Shown here: positions 56,043-64,000 of the stretch, piece after piece
Layout: every line of letters starts with the position of its first letter
How positions within the stretch are numbered: position 1 is the first letter of the stretch
Assembly: GCF_001307295.1 (NCBI RefSeq)
Contig: NZ_CP012700.1
Span: 3,165,001 to 3,229,000, forward strand
Length of the DNA: 64,000 nucleotides
Direction: 5' to 3'
Source: Sphingopyxis macrogoltabida
Lineage (GTDB): Bacteria; Pseudomonadota; Alphaproteobacteria; Sphingomonadales; Sphingomonadaceae
The notes under the pieces: generated by a model
The model's database searches: none
Seen by the model: only the letters and a program-made list of their open reading frames with translations
What the model was told of the DNA's origin: nothing
Position numbers and translations under genes: made by a program

Positions 56043-57533
56043 TCACGCAAAGCGCCATTCGCGAAGCGCCGCGCCCTCCACGATCCAGCCGGTGGCGCCG
56101 ACAGGATCCGCCTCCGCATCGGCCAGCCGGCGCAGCACGGCTTCATCGCCCGGTGGGACATGGGCGAGCGTCCGCTCGCCCGCCGGGGTCCTCGCGACGA
56201 CCACGCCCGCCTTCGGCAATCCGTCGCGCCGATAGAGGATTGTGTAGCTTTCGATCGTCGCGTCGCCCAGATAGTCGCGCGCCAGCGCCGGAATTGCATC
56301 GCGCATCGCGTCAGCCTCCTCCTGATAGTCGTAACTGCGGGGAAAAGAGGCAGCGGCGATCGGCTCGCTGCTGATCACGATGCTGTGATTGTGCGTCGCG
56401 TAACCGCCATTTGCGAAGAGCAGCCCCGTGCCGCAATCCGCCCGCAACCGATCGGTCATGCTCGCAATGGCGTGGCCCATATAGTTGCCGATCGGCCCGC
56501 CCCCGAAGGTGAGACCGCCAAAGACCGTGGCTGGCCGTTCGGCGGGCCAATCGATGATCCGGCGGGCGAGCTTCGGGATGCAGGGAAAGCAGCTGTACAG
56601 TTCGACCATATCCAGCCTCGACGGGTCGACATCATTCAGCGCCAGGGTCCGGCGGATCGAAACCTCCATGCTCGCGCTATGGTCGTAACGATCGCGCTGC
56701 AGGGGGCTGTTCGGTTCGTGAGCGGCCGCCCCATTGCCGACATAGATCCAGCGATCCTCCGCGATACCGCGCCGGCGCGCCTCCGCGACGCTCGTCACGA
56801 TGAAGGCGGCGCCCTGGTTGACCGAGGCGTTGGCGACCATCAGCTTGTTATAGGGGAAGGCGATCGGCCGGTTGCGTTCGGACGGTGCGATAACCTCGTC
56901 GGCACTGACCGGCTTGCGAAGCCACGCGTTCGGATTGGCGGCCGCGACCTCCGAAAAAAGCGACCAGATCAGCCCGCTCTCGGCCTGCGCCTCGGCGAAA
57001 CTTTGCCCGAGCGATGCGCGAAGCGCATTTTCGTAAAGCGGATACACGTCGACCGGCGCGACCAGCCCATATTGCTGGGCATAGCTCGGCTCGCGCCGCT
57101 GCGCTGCTTCGCGCGTCGCGTCGACGCGCCGACCGGATTCCTGCGCCGCCGCTCTCGCCGCCGCGGTTCGCAGCGCCTCGGCACCGCAGACCAGCGCGAT
57201 CCGGGACTCGCCGGCCCCGATCCGGTTCGCAGCCTCGTTGAGCAGCATGACCGGACTGTCGCCGTTCGGCCCCTCGCTTTGCACCATCGTCGCGGGCGCG
57301 ATGCCGAGTTCCTGGGCCAGCGGGCCGCGTGCGTCGCGGATGTCGCGGAACGATATCTGCTGGACGATGCCGAGATAATCGGCGTCGGCAAGCAATGCGC
57401 CTCCGGCGTCCTTTTCGGCGATCCTGAGGGCCTCGGCCATCAAGCCGACCGGGCTGTGTCCGTCGACAGGATTTTCCGGTCGATCGTTGATCTGGCCGAC
57501 GCCGACGATGATGGGGATATTCTCTTCCGACAT
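56043..57533 (-). CDS. Thiolase-like protein with TLP1-type C-terminal domain
   Basis: A 496-residue member of the thiolase superfamily (IIVGVGQINDRPENP ... GDSPVMLLNEAANRIGAGE ... VNQGAAFIVTSVAEARRRG ... VFGGLTFGGGPIGNYMGHAI). The usual thiolase Cys motif is not obvious, and the position expected to hold the nucleophile reads GPNGDSP. The C-terminal 75 residues are like the extra domain of mycobacterial thiolase-like protein 1. Likely an acyl-CoA lyase or carrier rather than a classical thiolase. Confidence 0.85.
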   Translation of the reverse strand: MSEENIPIIVGVGQINDRPENPVDGHSPVGLMAEALRIAEKDAGGALLADADYLGIVQQISFRDIRDARGPLAQELGIAPATMVQSEGPNGDSPVMLLNEAANRIGAGESRIALVCGAEALRTAAARAAAQESGRRVDATREAAQRREPSYAQQYGLVAPVDVYPLYENALRASLGQSFAEAQAESGLIWSLFSEVAAANPNAWLRKPVSADEVIAPSERNRPIAFPYNKLMVANASVNQGAAFIVTSVAEARRRGIAEDRWIYVGNGAAAHEPNSPLQRDRYDHSASMEVSIRRTLALNDVDPSRLDMVELYSCFPCIPKLARRIIDWPAERPATVFGGLTFGGGPIGNYMGHAIASMTDRLRADCGTGLLFANGGYATHNHSIVISSEPIAAASFPRSYDYQEEADAMRDAIPALARDYLGDATIESYTILYRRDGLPKAGVVVARTPAGERTLAHVPPGDEAVLRRLADAEADPVGATGWIVEGAALREWRFA

Positions 57534-57544
57534 ATCCTGCTTCC

Positions 57545-58333
57545 TCAGCGAGCCTGCCAGACGGGCTGACGCTTTTCGGCAAAGGCGCGCGGGCCTTCGC
57601 GCGAATCCTCGGACGTGAAGACAAGGCGTGTTTCGCGCTTGTTCGCTTCCCAGAAATCCTCGTCGCTGGCGATCCGTCCCTCGGCGATGCCCATCGCGAT
57701 CCGCTTGCTCGCCTGCACCGCGAGCGGGGCGTTGACCGCAATGCGATCGGCGAAATCGAGTGCAGTCTCCATCAGCCGGTCGAGCGGCACGACCTCGTTG
57801 GCGAGACCGAGGTCGAGCGCACGCTGCGCCGAAATCGGCTCGCCGGTCAGCAATATCTGCATCGCGACCTTTTGGGGGAGCTGCTGGACGATGCGGAAAG
57901 CACCGCCCGCCGCGGCAATGATGCCGCGCTTGACCTCGGGCAGGCCGAATTGCGCATGGTCGGCGGCGATGACGATGTCGGACGCCAGCGCGAGTTCGGT
58001 ACCGCCCCCGAGCGCGAAACCGTTGACCGCGGCGATGATCGGCTTGCCGATCGGGTGCCGCACGAAGCCCGCAAAACCCCACGCGCGCTGCGCCTTGTCC
58101 TCTGGCTCCAGCCGTTCGCCGCGCGAGAGCGCCTTGAGGTCAGCGCCGGCACAAAAGGCCTGATCGCCGGCACCGGTGACGATCACCGCGCGAATTTCGG
58201 GGTCGGCCTCGGCCAGCTCAAGGCCTTCGCCAAGGCCCACATGGACGGCGGCGTTCACTGCGTTGCGGGCCTCGGGCCGGTTGATCGTCAGGATCAGGAC
58301 ATGGCCGCGACGTTCGGCGAGCACTTCGGTCAT
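57545..58333 (-). CDS. Enoyl-CoA hydratase/isomerase (crotonase family)
   Basis: A 262-residue crotonase. The oxyanion-hole residues lie in FCAGADLKALS and NGFALGGGTELALASD. Both catalytic glutamates of hydratases may be present (GGGTELAL, LPEVKRG). The start MTEVLAERRG at 58333 follows an AAGG-type site; the longer frame reads through the acyl-CoA dehydrogenase gene. It is spaced 11 bp from the thiolase-like gene and 19 bp from the dehydrogenase gene. Confidence 0.95.
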   Translation of the reverse strand: MTEVLAERRGHVLILTINRPEARNAVNAAVHVGLGEGLELAEADPEIRAVIVTGAGDQAFCAGADLKALSRGERLEPEDKAQRAWGFAGFVRHPIGKPIIAAVNGFALGGGTELALASDIVIAADHAQFGLPEVKRGIIAAAGGAFRIVQQLPQKVAMQILLTGEPISAQRALDLGLANEVVPLDRLMETALDFADRIAVNAPLAVQASKRIAMGIAEGRIASDEDFWEANKRETRLVFTSEDSREGPRAFAEKRQPVWQAR

Positions 58334-58352
58334 CTTGTTTCTCCGAAAGGGG

Positions 58353-59576
58353 TTAGAGGCCCATGATCTTGGCGATGATGTTGCGCTGGATCTCGTTGGT
58401 CCCGGCATAGATCGACGCGGCGCGTTCGCTGACGTAGCGCATCGGCGCGATCGCCGCCTCGCGCGGCCCGGCAAAGCCGCCCTCCGCATGGGGAAAGTGG
58501 ACGGGGCCGGCCGACACGCCGGCCTGCGGCTGATAAGCCATGCCATAACGTCCCGCGGCGAGCAGGCGCAGTTCGGTGATCCGCTGCTGCAATTCGGTAC
58601 CGCGGATTTTCATCAGCGAGGGGATCGCATGCGGATAACGGCCCGCCCCGGCATCGCTCATCGCGCGAAATTCGAAGATTTCAAGCGCCAGCACGTCGAT
58701 CCGCGCCTGCGCCATGGCGTCGGCGAAGGCGGTGTCGTCGATCAGCCGGCCGCCATCGTCGCCGCGCGCCGCGCTGGCGAATTGCTCGATTTCGTCGAGA
58801 TCGATCTGCAGCCCCGGCGCATAGGCGGCGCCGCCGCGTTCGAACTCGAGCAGATATTTGGCGACGGTCCAGCCGTCACCGATCGCGCCGACGACGTTGG
58901 ACTTGGGCACGCGCACGTTATCGAGGAAAATCTCGTTCTGGATATTCTCGCCGGCGGGCGAGATCGTCGGCACCACGGTAATCCCGGGGCTGGTCATGTC
59001 GATCAACAGAAAGCTGATCCCCTTTTGCGGCCGGTCGAGCGTCGCGGTGCGGACAAGGAAGAAGCCCCAGTTCGCGGCATGGGCGTGCGTGCTCCACAAT
59101 TTCTGGCCGGTGACGACCAGATGATCGCCAGCCTCTTCGGCACGACATTGCAGGCTGGCAAGGTCGGAGCCCGAGCCGGTTTCCGAATAACCCTGACACC
59201 AGAAATGCTCGCCCGACAGCATGCGCGGCAGGAAAAACGCCTTCTGCTCTGCGCTGCCATGGCCGATGATCGCGGGGCCGCACATCTGCACGCCCATCGG
59301 CGACACCGGCGGCGCGCCCGCGGCGATGCGTTCGCGCTGCCAGATGTAACGCTGCGCGAGACTCCAGCCCGTGCCGCCATGCTCGACCGGCCAGGACGGC
59401 GCGACCCAGCCCTTTTCGTGCAGGATCGCCTGCCACGCCCGCGCGTGATCGGGGTCGGCATAGACGCTCGTCATATGCGCGCCGCTGGCGCGCAGGTCGT
59501 CGGTGAGCTTGTCGGCGAGAAAGGCACGCACTTCGTCGCGAAAAGCGATTTCGTCGGCGCTCCAGGCGATATCCAT
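58353..59576 (-). CDS. Acyl-CoA dehydrogenase (large subunit-like)
   Basis: A 407-residue flavoprotein of the acyl-CoA dehydrogenase family. Blocks are QGYSETGSGSDLASLQ, KLWSTHAHAANW, GAIGDGWTVAKYLLEFERGG, and the C-terminal SERAASIYAGTNEIQRNIIAKIMGL. The second dehydrogenase gene is 10 bp upstream. Such pairs often form alpha2beta2 enzymes in steroid or branched-chain CoA degradation, in which one subunit holds the catalytic base. Confidence 0.95.
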   Translation of the reverse strand: MDIAWSADEIAFRDEVRAFLADKLTDDLRASGAHMTSVYADPDHARAWQAILHEKGWVAPSWPVEHGGTGWSLAQRYIWQRERIAAGAPPVSPMGVQMCGPAIIGHGSAEQKAFFLPRMLSGEHFWCQGYSETGSGSDLASLQCRAEEAGDHLVVTGQKLWSTHAHAANWGFFLVRTATLDRPQKGISFLLIDMTSPGITVVPTISPAGENIQNEIFLDNVRVPKSNVVGAIGDGWTVAKYLLEFERGGAAYAPGLQIDLDEIEQFASAARGDDGGRLIDDTAFADAMAQARIDVLALEIFEFRAMSDAGAGRYPHAIPSLMKIRGTELQQRITELRLLAAGRYGMAYQPQAGVSAGPVHFPHAEGGFAGPREAAIAPMRYVSERAASIYAGTNEIQRNIIAKIMGL

Positions 59577-59586
59577 CTATCCCTCC

Positions 59587-60696
59587 TCAGGCCGCGCGCG
59601 ACAGGCTGGCGAAGCGGCGGCGGTGCCAGTCGGCCGATCCGAATTCGCTTTCGATGACGGTCGCGCGGCGGAAATAGTGGGTCACCGCGACCTCGTCGGT
59701 CATGCCCATCCCGCCGTGGAGCTGGATCGCATTCTGGCCGATGAAGCGGCAGGCGCCCGCGACCGTCACCTTCATCGCCGACACGGCGCGCGCGCGTTCG
59801 GCGGGTGCGGCATCGAGACTGAGCACCGCACGATACACAGCCGAAGTGGCGAGTTCGAGCTGCATATACATATCGACCATGCGGTGCTGGAGCACCTGAA
59901 AGGTGGCGATCGCCTGCCCGAACTGGCGGCGCTCGCGGGTGAAGGCGATGGTGTCGTCGAGCATCACGCGCATCACCCCCAACGCTTCAGCGCCGAGCAT
60001 CGCGGTCGCGACATCGCATAACCGCTCGATCGCTTCCGCGCCCCGCGCAACGAGCGCGCGCTCGGGTATTGCCACGGCGTCGAAGCTCATATCGGCCGCG
60101 CGGCGCCCGTCGATAGTAGGGAAAGCGGTGAGCGAGATGCCGGCCGTATCGGCTTTGACGAGAAAAAGCGCCGGCCCGTCTTCGGCGCGCGCCGTGACGA
60201 GAAAGTGCGTCGCGATCGGTGCCGCGATCACCACCGCCTTGGCGCCGTCGAGGCGCCACCCGGTGGCCGTGCGCGACGCGATGCTATCGTACGGCATGCG
60301 GTCGAAGCGCGTTTCGGCCTCGGCCCAGGCAAAGGCAACGCGCATGCTGCCGCTCGCGATCGCTTTCAGCTCGGCTTCGCGCCCTCCGGCGGCACCCAGC
60401 GCCGAAGCGCCGATAACTGCGGTCTCGAGATAGGGTTCGACAAGCAGGTTGGCGCCCAGTTCCTCCATCACCACCATCATGTCGACCGCATCGCCACCGG
60501 CACCGCCCGCGGCGTCGGCGACGAGCACGCCAAGAATGCCGAGATCGTCGGCGAGCCCGCGCCACAGCGATTCGTTCCAGCCCAACGCACTCCGGGCGCT
60601 CGCCGTACGCCCGGAAAATCCATTGTTGCGTGCCAGATAGCCGCGCAACGCGTCGCGCAACTGACGCTGGTCGTCGGTGAAAGTGAAGTCCATCAT
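59587..60696 (-). CDS. Acyl-CoA dehydrogenase (small subunit-like)
   Basis: A 369-residue acyl-CoA dehydrogenase (MMDFTFTDDQRQLRDALRGYLA ... FTRERRQFGQAIATFQVLQHRMVDMYMQ ... QNAIQLHGGMGMTDEVAVTHYFRRATVIE). The QLHGGMGMTDE motif is typical of the second partner of paired dehydrogenases. First gene of the minus-strand acyl-CoA run; divergent from the CaiB gene. Confidence 0.95.
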   Translation of the reverse strand: MMDFTFTDDQRQLRDALRGYLARNNGFSGRTASARSALGWNESLWRGLADDLGILGVLVADAAGGAGGDAVDMMVVMEELGANLLVEPYLETAVIGASALGAAGGREAELKAIASGSMRVAFAWAEAETRFDRMPYDSIASRTATGWRLDGAKAVVIAAPIATHFLVTARAEDGPALFLVKADTAGISLTAFPTIDGRRAADMSFDAVAIPERALVARGAEAIERLCDVATAMLGAEALGVMRVMLDDTIAFTRERRQFGQAIATFQVLQHRMVDMYMQLELATSAVYRAVLSLDAAPAERARAVSAMKVTVAGACRFIGQNAIQLHGGMGMTDEVAVTHYFRRATVIESEFGSADWHRRRFASLSRAA

Positions 60697-60751
60697 CAGC
60701 TCTCCGTGACAGGGCCGCTAACATAGAAGGTCCGAGCCCGCAAAACGAATT

Positions 60752-60767
60752 AGTCGATTAATTAACT
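60752..60767. promoter_or_regulatory. Palindrome in divergent acyl-CoA promoter region
   Basis: AGTCGATTAATTAACT matches its reverse complement at 12 of 16 positions around a central ATTAAT. It lies between the divergent acyl-CoA dehydrogenase and CaiB genes and differs from the 17-bp motif found at the other two promoters. Confidence 0.4.
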
Positions 60768-60855
60768 TTTCTTCGTGGCGCGGATATGGCAAGCGCCCGT
60801 GATGCCAGCCGGATGATTTTACGCCTGGCCGAGCGCCGAACAGAAAGGTAAGTCC

Positions 60856-63153
60856 ATGTCCATCCGACCGCTTTCCGGCGTTCGCATTGTTGAAAGCGTG
60901 CGTGGTCCGCTGGCGATGATCGGGCGTTATCTTGCCGATCTGGGAGCGCAGGTCGATACTTTCGCACCCGATCCGGATCGCAGTGCCGAAACAATCGTCG
61001 CGCAAGCAGGCAAACGGATTCACGTCGAAGCGCTGACCGGGACCTCCGCCCTCATCGAACGAGCGCATATCGTCATCGCCGATCGTTCGGCGGACATCGA
61101 CCTCGCCACGCTGCGCCGCGACCGACCCGCGCTAGTCACCATGACCGTCAGCGACTTCGGCGAAAACGGCCCGCTGGCGGATTGGCGCGCAACCGGCCCG
61201 GTCCTTCACGCACTGTCCGCCGTGCTGTCGCGTTCGGGCATTCGAGGCCGCGAGCCGCTGATCCCGCCCGGCGATCTTGCTTACCAGTGCGCCGCCCCGC
61301 AGGCCGTTTTTGCGCTGCTCGGCGCGCTCTATCGCGCACTCGGCGGCGGCGCAGGCGCGCATTTCGACTTCGCGGCACTCGACGGTGCGGTCCAAGGTCT
61401 CGATCCGGGCTTCGGCATCAACGGCAGCGCAACGATGGGCAAGCCGGTCGGGCTGCTGCTCCGCGATCGGCCGCGCGCCGGTTTCCAATATCCGATCATG
61501 CGCTGCGCCGACGGCTATGTGCGAATCTGCCTGCTCGCGAAGCGGCAGTGGCGCGGCATGTTCCGCTGGATGGGCGAGCCCGAGCAGTTCGCCTCGCCCG
61601 ATTTCGACCGGACGTCGCACCGTTATGCGTCGGCCGACCTGCTTCCCTATATTGCAGGCTTCTTCGCCGACAAGCATCGCGTCGATCTGGAGCGCGAGGG
61701 GCAGGAGCATGGCGTGCCGATCGCGTCGGTGTTGACGCTCGGCGAGTTTCTCGACAGCTATCATGCGGCGGCGCGCGAGGCGGTGGCGACGCTCGGCGAC
61801 GGGACACGGCTGCCCAACGGCTTCCTGACGGTCGACGGCGAGCGCATGGGACCGCTCCCCGTCCCGGAAGACGTCGCATTTCCCGCGGCAAGCGCTGTTC
61901 CTCCCCTCGCCCCCTTCGGCGACCTCAAGGTCCTCGACCTTGGTGTCATCGTCGTCGGCGCCGAGGGCGCGCGGTTGCTCGGCGATTTCGGCGCCGATGT
62001 GATCAAGATCGAAAGCCAGGCCTTCCCCGACGGCAGCCGCCAATCCTATCTGGAGCACGGCATGTCGGTCAGCTTCGCCGCCGGCCATCGCAACAAGCGC
62101 AGCCTGGGGCTGGACCTGCGCAGCGAGGCCGGGCGCGGATTGTTCCTCGACCTCGTGAAACAGGCCGACGTCGTCTGCTCGAATTTCAAACCCGGCACGA
62201 TGGAGAAGCTGGGCCTCGGCGAGGCCGAACTGCGCGCGATCAACCCGCGGATCGTCGTTTCCGAAAGCTCGGCCTTCGGCGACACCGGACCCTGGAGCGG
62301 GCGCATGGGCTATGGTCCGCTCGTCCGTGCATCGACCGGGCTGACGCTTGCCTGGCGCTACCCCGACGACCCGCAGAGCTTCAGCGATTCGATCACAGTC
62401 TATCCCGATCATGTCGCAGGCCGCATCTGCGCGATCGGCGTTGCGGCGCTATTGATCCGCCGGCTGCGCACCGGGCTGGGCGGAGTTGCCAAGGTCGCGC
62501 AGTCCGAGGTGATGATCGGCCATTTCGCCGCCGACGTCGTGCGCGGCACGCCGGCGGGCGGTGCCCCGACCGACTGGCCGTGGGCCGCCTATCGCAGTGC
62601 GGGCGATGATGAATGGTGCGTGATCACCGTCGAGTCCGACGCCGACTGGGCGCGATTGTGCGACACCATCGGCTATGTCGAGGGCACGGCGTTCGATACG
62701 GCGGCCAAGCGGCTTGCCGCGCGCCCCGCGATCGATGAGCGGATCGAGGCCTGGCTGGCCGACCGCACGCCATATGACGCAGCCGAGATACTGCAGGCGG
62801 CGGGGATCGCCGCCGCCCCGATGCTGCGCCTCTCCGAACTTCCCGATTTTCCCTATTATCGCGAACGCGGCTTCTACCGGATCGAAGGTCACCCCTGGTT
62901 GCAGGAAGACGTGTTCGGCGATGCCTATATCGCGCGGACCGGCGACCTGCCCGCGCCGCCCCTGCGGCCCGCGCCGCTGAGCGGCGAGCAGAGCGCGGAG
63001 GTCATCGCCGACTGGCTCGGGGTCGACCCAGAGGGCATCGACGCACTCAAGGACAATGCCGTCCTCGAGCCGCTCACCGAACTGACCCGGCAACAGGCGG
63101 AGGCGCATATGGCAAGCCGCCAACCCGTGACCGCGACGGGGCGTCCCAAATAG
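60856..63153 (+). CDS. CaiB/BaiF (family III) CoA-transferase, double domain
   Basis: A 765-residue protein made of two family III CoA-transferase units. The first holds the putative catalytic Asp140 in IPPGDLAYQCAAPQAVF, and the second Asp518 in YPDHVAGRICAIGVAALL. The second unit begins LKVLDLGVIVVGAEGARLL at about residue 356. Most members are single units that dimerise, so the fusion replaces the dimer. Probably activates the pathway's acid substrate by CoA transfer. Confidence 0.93.
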   Translation: MSIRPLSGVRIVESVRGPLAMIGRYLADLGAQVDTFAPDPDRSAETIVAQAGKRIHVEALTGTSALIERAHIVIADRSADIDLATLRRDRPALVTMTVSDFGENGPLADWRATGPVLHALSAVLSRSGIRGREPLIPPGDLAYQCAAPQAVFALLGALYRALGGGAGAHFDFAALDGAVQGLDPGFGINGSATMGKPVGLLLRDRPRAGFQYPIMRCADGYVRICLLAKRQWRGMFRWMGEPEQFASPDFDRTSHRYASADLLPYIAGFFADKHRVDLEREGQEHGVPIASVLTLGEFLDSYHAAAREAVATLGDGTRLPNGFLTVDGERMGPLPVPEDVAFPAASAVPPLAPFGDLKVLDLGVIVVGAEGARLLGDFGADVIKIESQAFPDGSRQSYLEHGMSVSFAAGHRNKRSLGLDLRSEAGRGLFLDLVKQADVVCSNFKPGTMEKLGLGEAELRAINPRIVVSESSAFGDTGPWSGRMGYGPLVRASTGLTLAWRYPDDPQSFSDSITVYPDHVAGRICAIGVAALLIRRLRTGLGGVAKVAQSEVMIGHFAADVVRGTPAGGAPTDWPWAAYRSAGDDEWCVITVESDADWARLCDTIGYVEGTAFDTAAKRLAARPAIDERIEAWLADRTPYDAAEILQAAGIAAAPMLRLSELPDFPYYRERGFYRIEGHPWLQEDVFGDAYIARTGDLPAPPLRPAPLSGEQSAEVIADWLGVDPEGIDALKDNAVLEPLTELTRQQAEAHMASRQPVTATGRPK

Positions 63154-63168
63154 GGCTCCCCGTCCCGT

Positions 63169-63543
63169 CTAACCGATGACGTGATAATCGTCCGACAGGA
63201 AGATCGGCGAATTGGGCAGGTCGATGAACTTTTTCTCGTCGGCGAGCAGCAGCGCACCCGCAACGCGCCCCGCCTCGGTCGTCCCGGCCGCAGTAAAGCT
63301 TGCCATATCGTCCCACCAGAGCTGCGCGACGCCGTCGAAATCGAGGCCCGATGAGCCCCTTACATCGGCCAGCGGAAAGGCGCCGGGCAGGGTCAGGCTG
63401 TGCGACTGGACATATTTGCGAATGCCGAGCGCCGCGGCATGTTCCCGGACCAGCGGGGCATGGCGGTTCCGCCAATAATCCTGAAACTGCGCGCGCGTCA
63501 GCCCGGGCAGCCGCTTCAGGCAGAAGGTTACTCGCAGCATCAT
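63169..63543 (-). CDS. EthD-domain protein
   Basis: A 124-residue dimeric alpha/beta-barrel protein. It begins MMLRVTFCLKRLPGLTRAQFQDYWRNRHAPLVREHAAALGI, the EthD family pattern. WWDDMASFTAAG and KFIDLPNSPIFLSDDYHVIG complete the domain. The ATGATG start follows GGGAGAG. Family members assist P450 systems or act as small isomerases and cyclases; its role here is unclear. Confidence 0.9.
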   Translation of the reverse strand: MMLRVTFCLKRLPGLTRAQFQDYWRNRHAPLVREHAAALGIRKYVQSHSLTLPGAFPLADVRGSSGLDFDGVAQLWWDDMASFTAAGTTEAGRVAGALLLADEKKFIDLPNSPIFLSDDYHVIG

Positions 63544-63591
63544 CGTCTCTCCCATTCGCGCGGGCTTTATCCCGTCCCGCGCACTTCACCA

Positions 63592-63625
63592 TTGCACGTC
63601 GGCATCGAATCTATATAGTGTAGAT
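63592..63625 (+). promoter_or_regulatory. Promoter with 17-bp operator, DUF35 gene
   Basis: TTGCAC (63592-63597) and TATAGT (63614-63619) are 16 bp apart. The palindrome ATCTATA-TAG-TGTAGAT (63609-63625) overlaps the -10 box. Same motif as at 54038-54054. It also lies in front of the divergent EthD gene. Confidence 0.6.
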
Positions 63626-63673
63626 AAATGATGCAATGGCCGCTGGAAAGCGGCGGGAAAGGATGCGGGGCGA

Positions 63674-64000
63674 ATGACCTATCATTCAGCAACGGGGCCG
63701 ATCGGCGCCGAAGGGCGCTATTGGGATGCGCTTCTGGAAGGGCGGCTCGAATTGCCGCGCTGCACGGGTTGCGGCGAATGGCACTGGCCTGCGGTGTGGC
63801 GGTGCGGCAGCTGTGGCGGCTGGGACCATAAGTGGGTCGAGCAGCCGCTGACGGGCACGGTCTTCACCTACACCCGCACGCACCACCCGTTCGGCGGCAC
63901 CGAATCCTTCGCCAAACCCTTTTCGACGCTCGTCGTCACCCTCGATACCGTGCCGGTGCGTCTGGTCGGCGTGCTCGAAGGCGACGAGGCGGGGCTGAAA
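63674..64000 (+). CDS. DUF35/OB-fold acyl-CoA-associated zinc-ribbon protein (3' end cut)
   Basis: The first 109 codons are present. A rubredoxin-like zinc ribbon (LPRCTGCGEWHWPAVWRCGSCGG, two CxxC pairs) is followed by an OB-fold (LTGTVFTYTRTHHPFGGTESFAKPFSTLVVTL). In steroid and acyl-CoA degradation these proteins pair with thiolase-like lyases or hydratases. The ATG at 63674 starts after GGGGCG. The stop is beyond the window. Confidence 0.92.
   Translation, partial: MTYHSATGPIGAEGRYWDALLEGRLELPRCTGCGEWHWPAVWRCGSCGGWDHKWVEQPLTGTVFTYTRTHHPFGGTESFAKPFSTLVVTLDTVPVRLVGVLEGDEAGLK

Overview
The window looks like chromosomal DNA of a high-GC alphaproteobacterium of the order Sphingomonadales, most like Sphingopyxis or a close relative. 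The support is the sphingomonad-style genes (orphan cobS/cobT chelatase genes, an Rrf2-led SUF operon, a TonB receptor with an RG-rich loop, many acyl-CoA genes) and the dense small palindromic repeats between genes. This is an inference from gene content and codon use; no rRNA or tRNA was seen.

Layout. 1-4.6 kb: truncated ggt, pyrD and a DUF885 lipoprotein. 4.7-5.8 kb: an AraC-type regulator and a possible small RNA ending in a clear intrinsic terminator. 5.8-12.2 kb: a compact SUF iron-sulfur assembly operon (Rrf2 regulator, sufB, an unknown gene, sufC, sufD, sufS, sufT, sufA), with palindromic repeats at three of its gene junctions. 12.2-16.7 kb: extensin-like protein, cytochrome P450, a Gly/Pro/Arg-rich lipoprotein and a dicarboxylate symporter. 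16.8-23.1 kb, minus strand: a tightly packed six-gene run (DnaJ-like, YihY, fabI, GNAT, aroC, SLC13 transporter). 23.2-33.7 kb: pdxH, a PhzF-like gene, a Kef-like antiporter, a serine hydrolase, AraC with a divergent SDR, an epoxide-hydrolase-like gene, pirin, DUF2200, BolA, a DnaJ-domain protein and a SnoaL-like protein. 33.9-40.7 kb: cobS and cobT separated by four unrelated genes and one tiny ORF.

40.7-46.8 kb is the most mobile part. An IS256-family insertion sequence with a 9-bp target duplication splits an AT-rich lipoprotein gene, and removing it in silico restores one open frame. Then come an acetolactate-synthase-like gene and an aldehyde dehydrogenase gene. Between them sits a small GIY-YIG nuclease gene enclosed by perfect 28-bp inverted repeats, each of which is itself a hairpin.

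46.8-53.0 kb: a PlcP-like phosphoesterase and an Agt-like glycosyltransferase behind a candidate Pho box (predicted lipid remodelling under phosphate limitation), a TonB-dependent receptor, and guaA. 53.0-64.0 kb: an M14 peptidase, then an acyl-CoA degradation-type cluster (SDR, GFA enzyme, TetR regulator, thiolase-like protein, enoyl-CoA hydratase, two acyl-CoA dehydrogenases, a double-domain CaiB CoA-transferase, an EthD protein, and a DUF35 protein cut by the window end). Two promoters in this cluster share a 17-bp palindrome, which suggests one local regulator.
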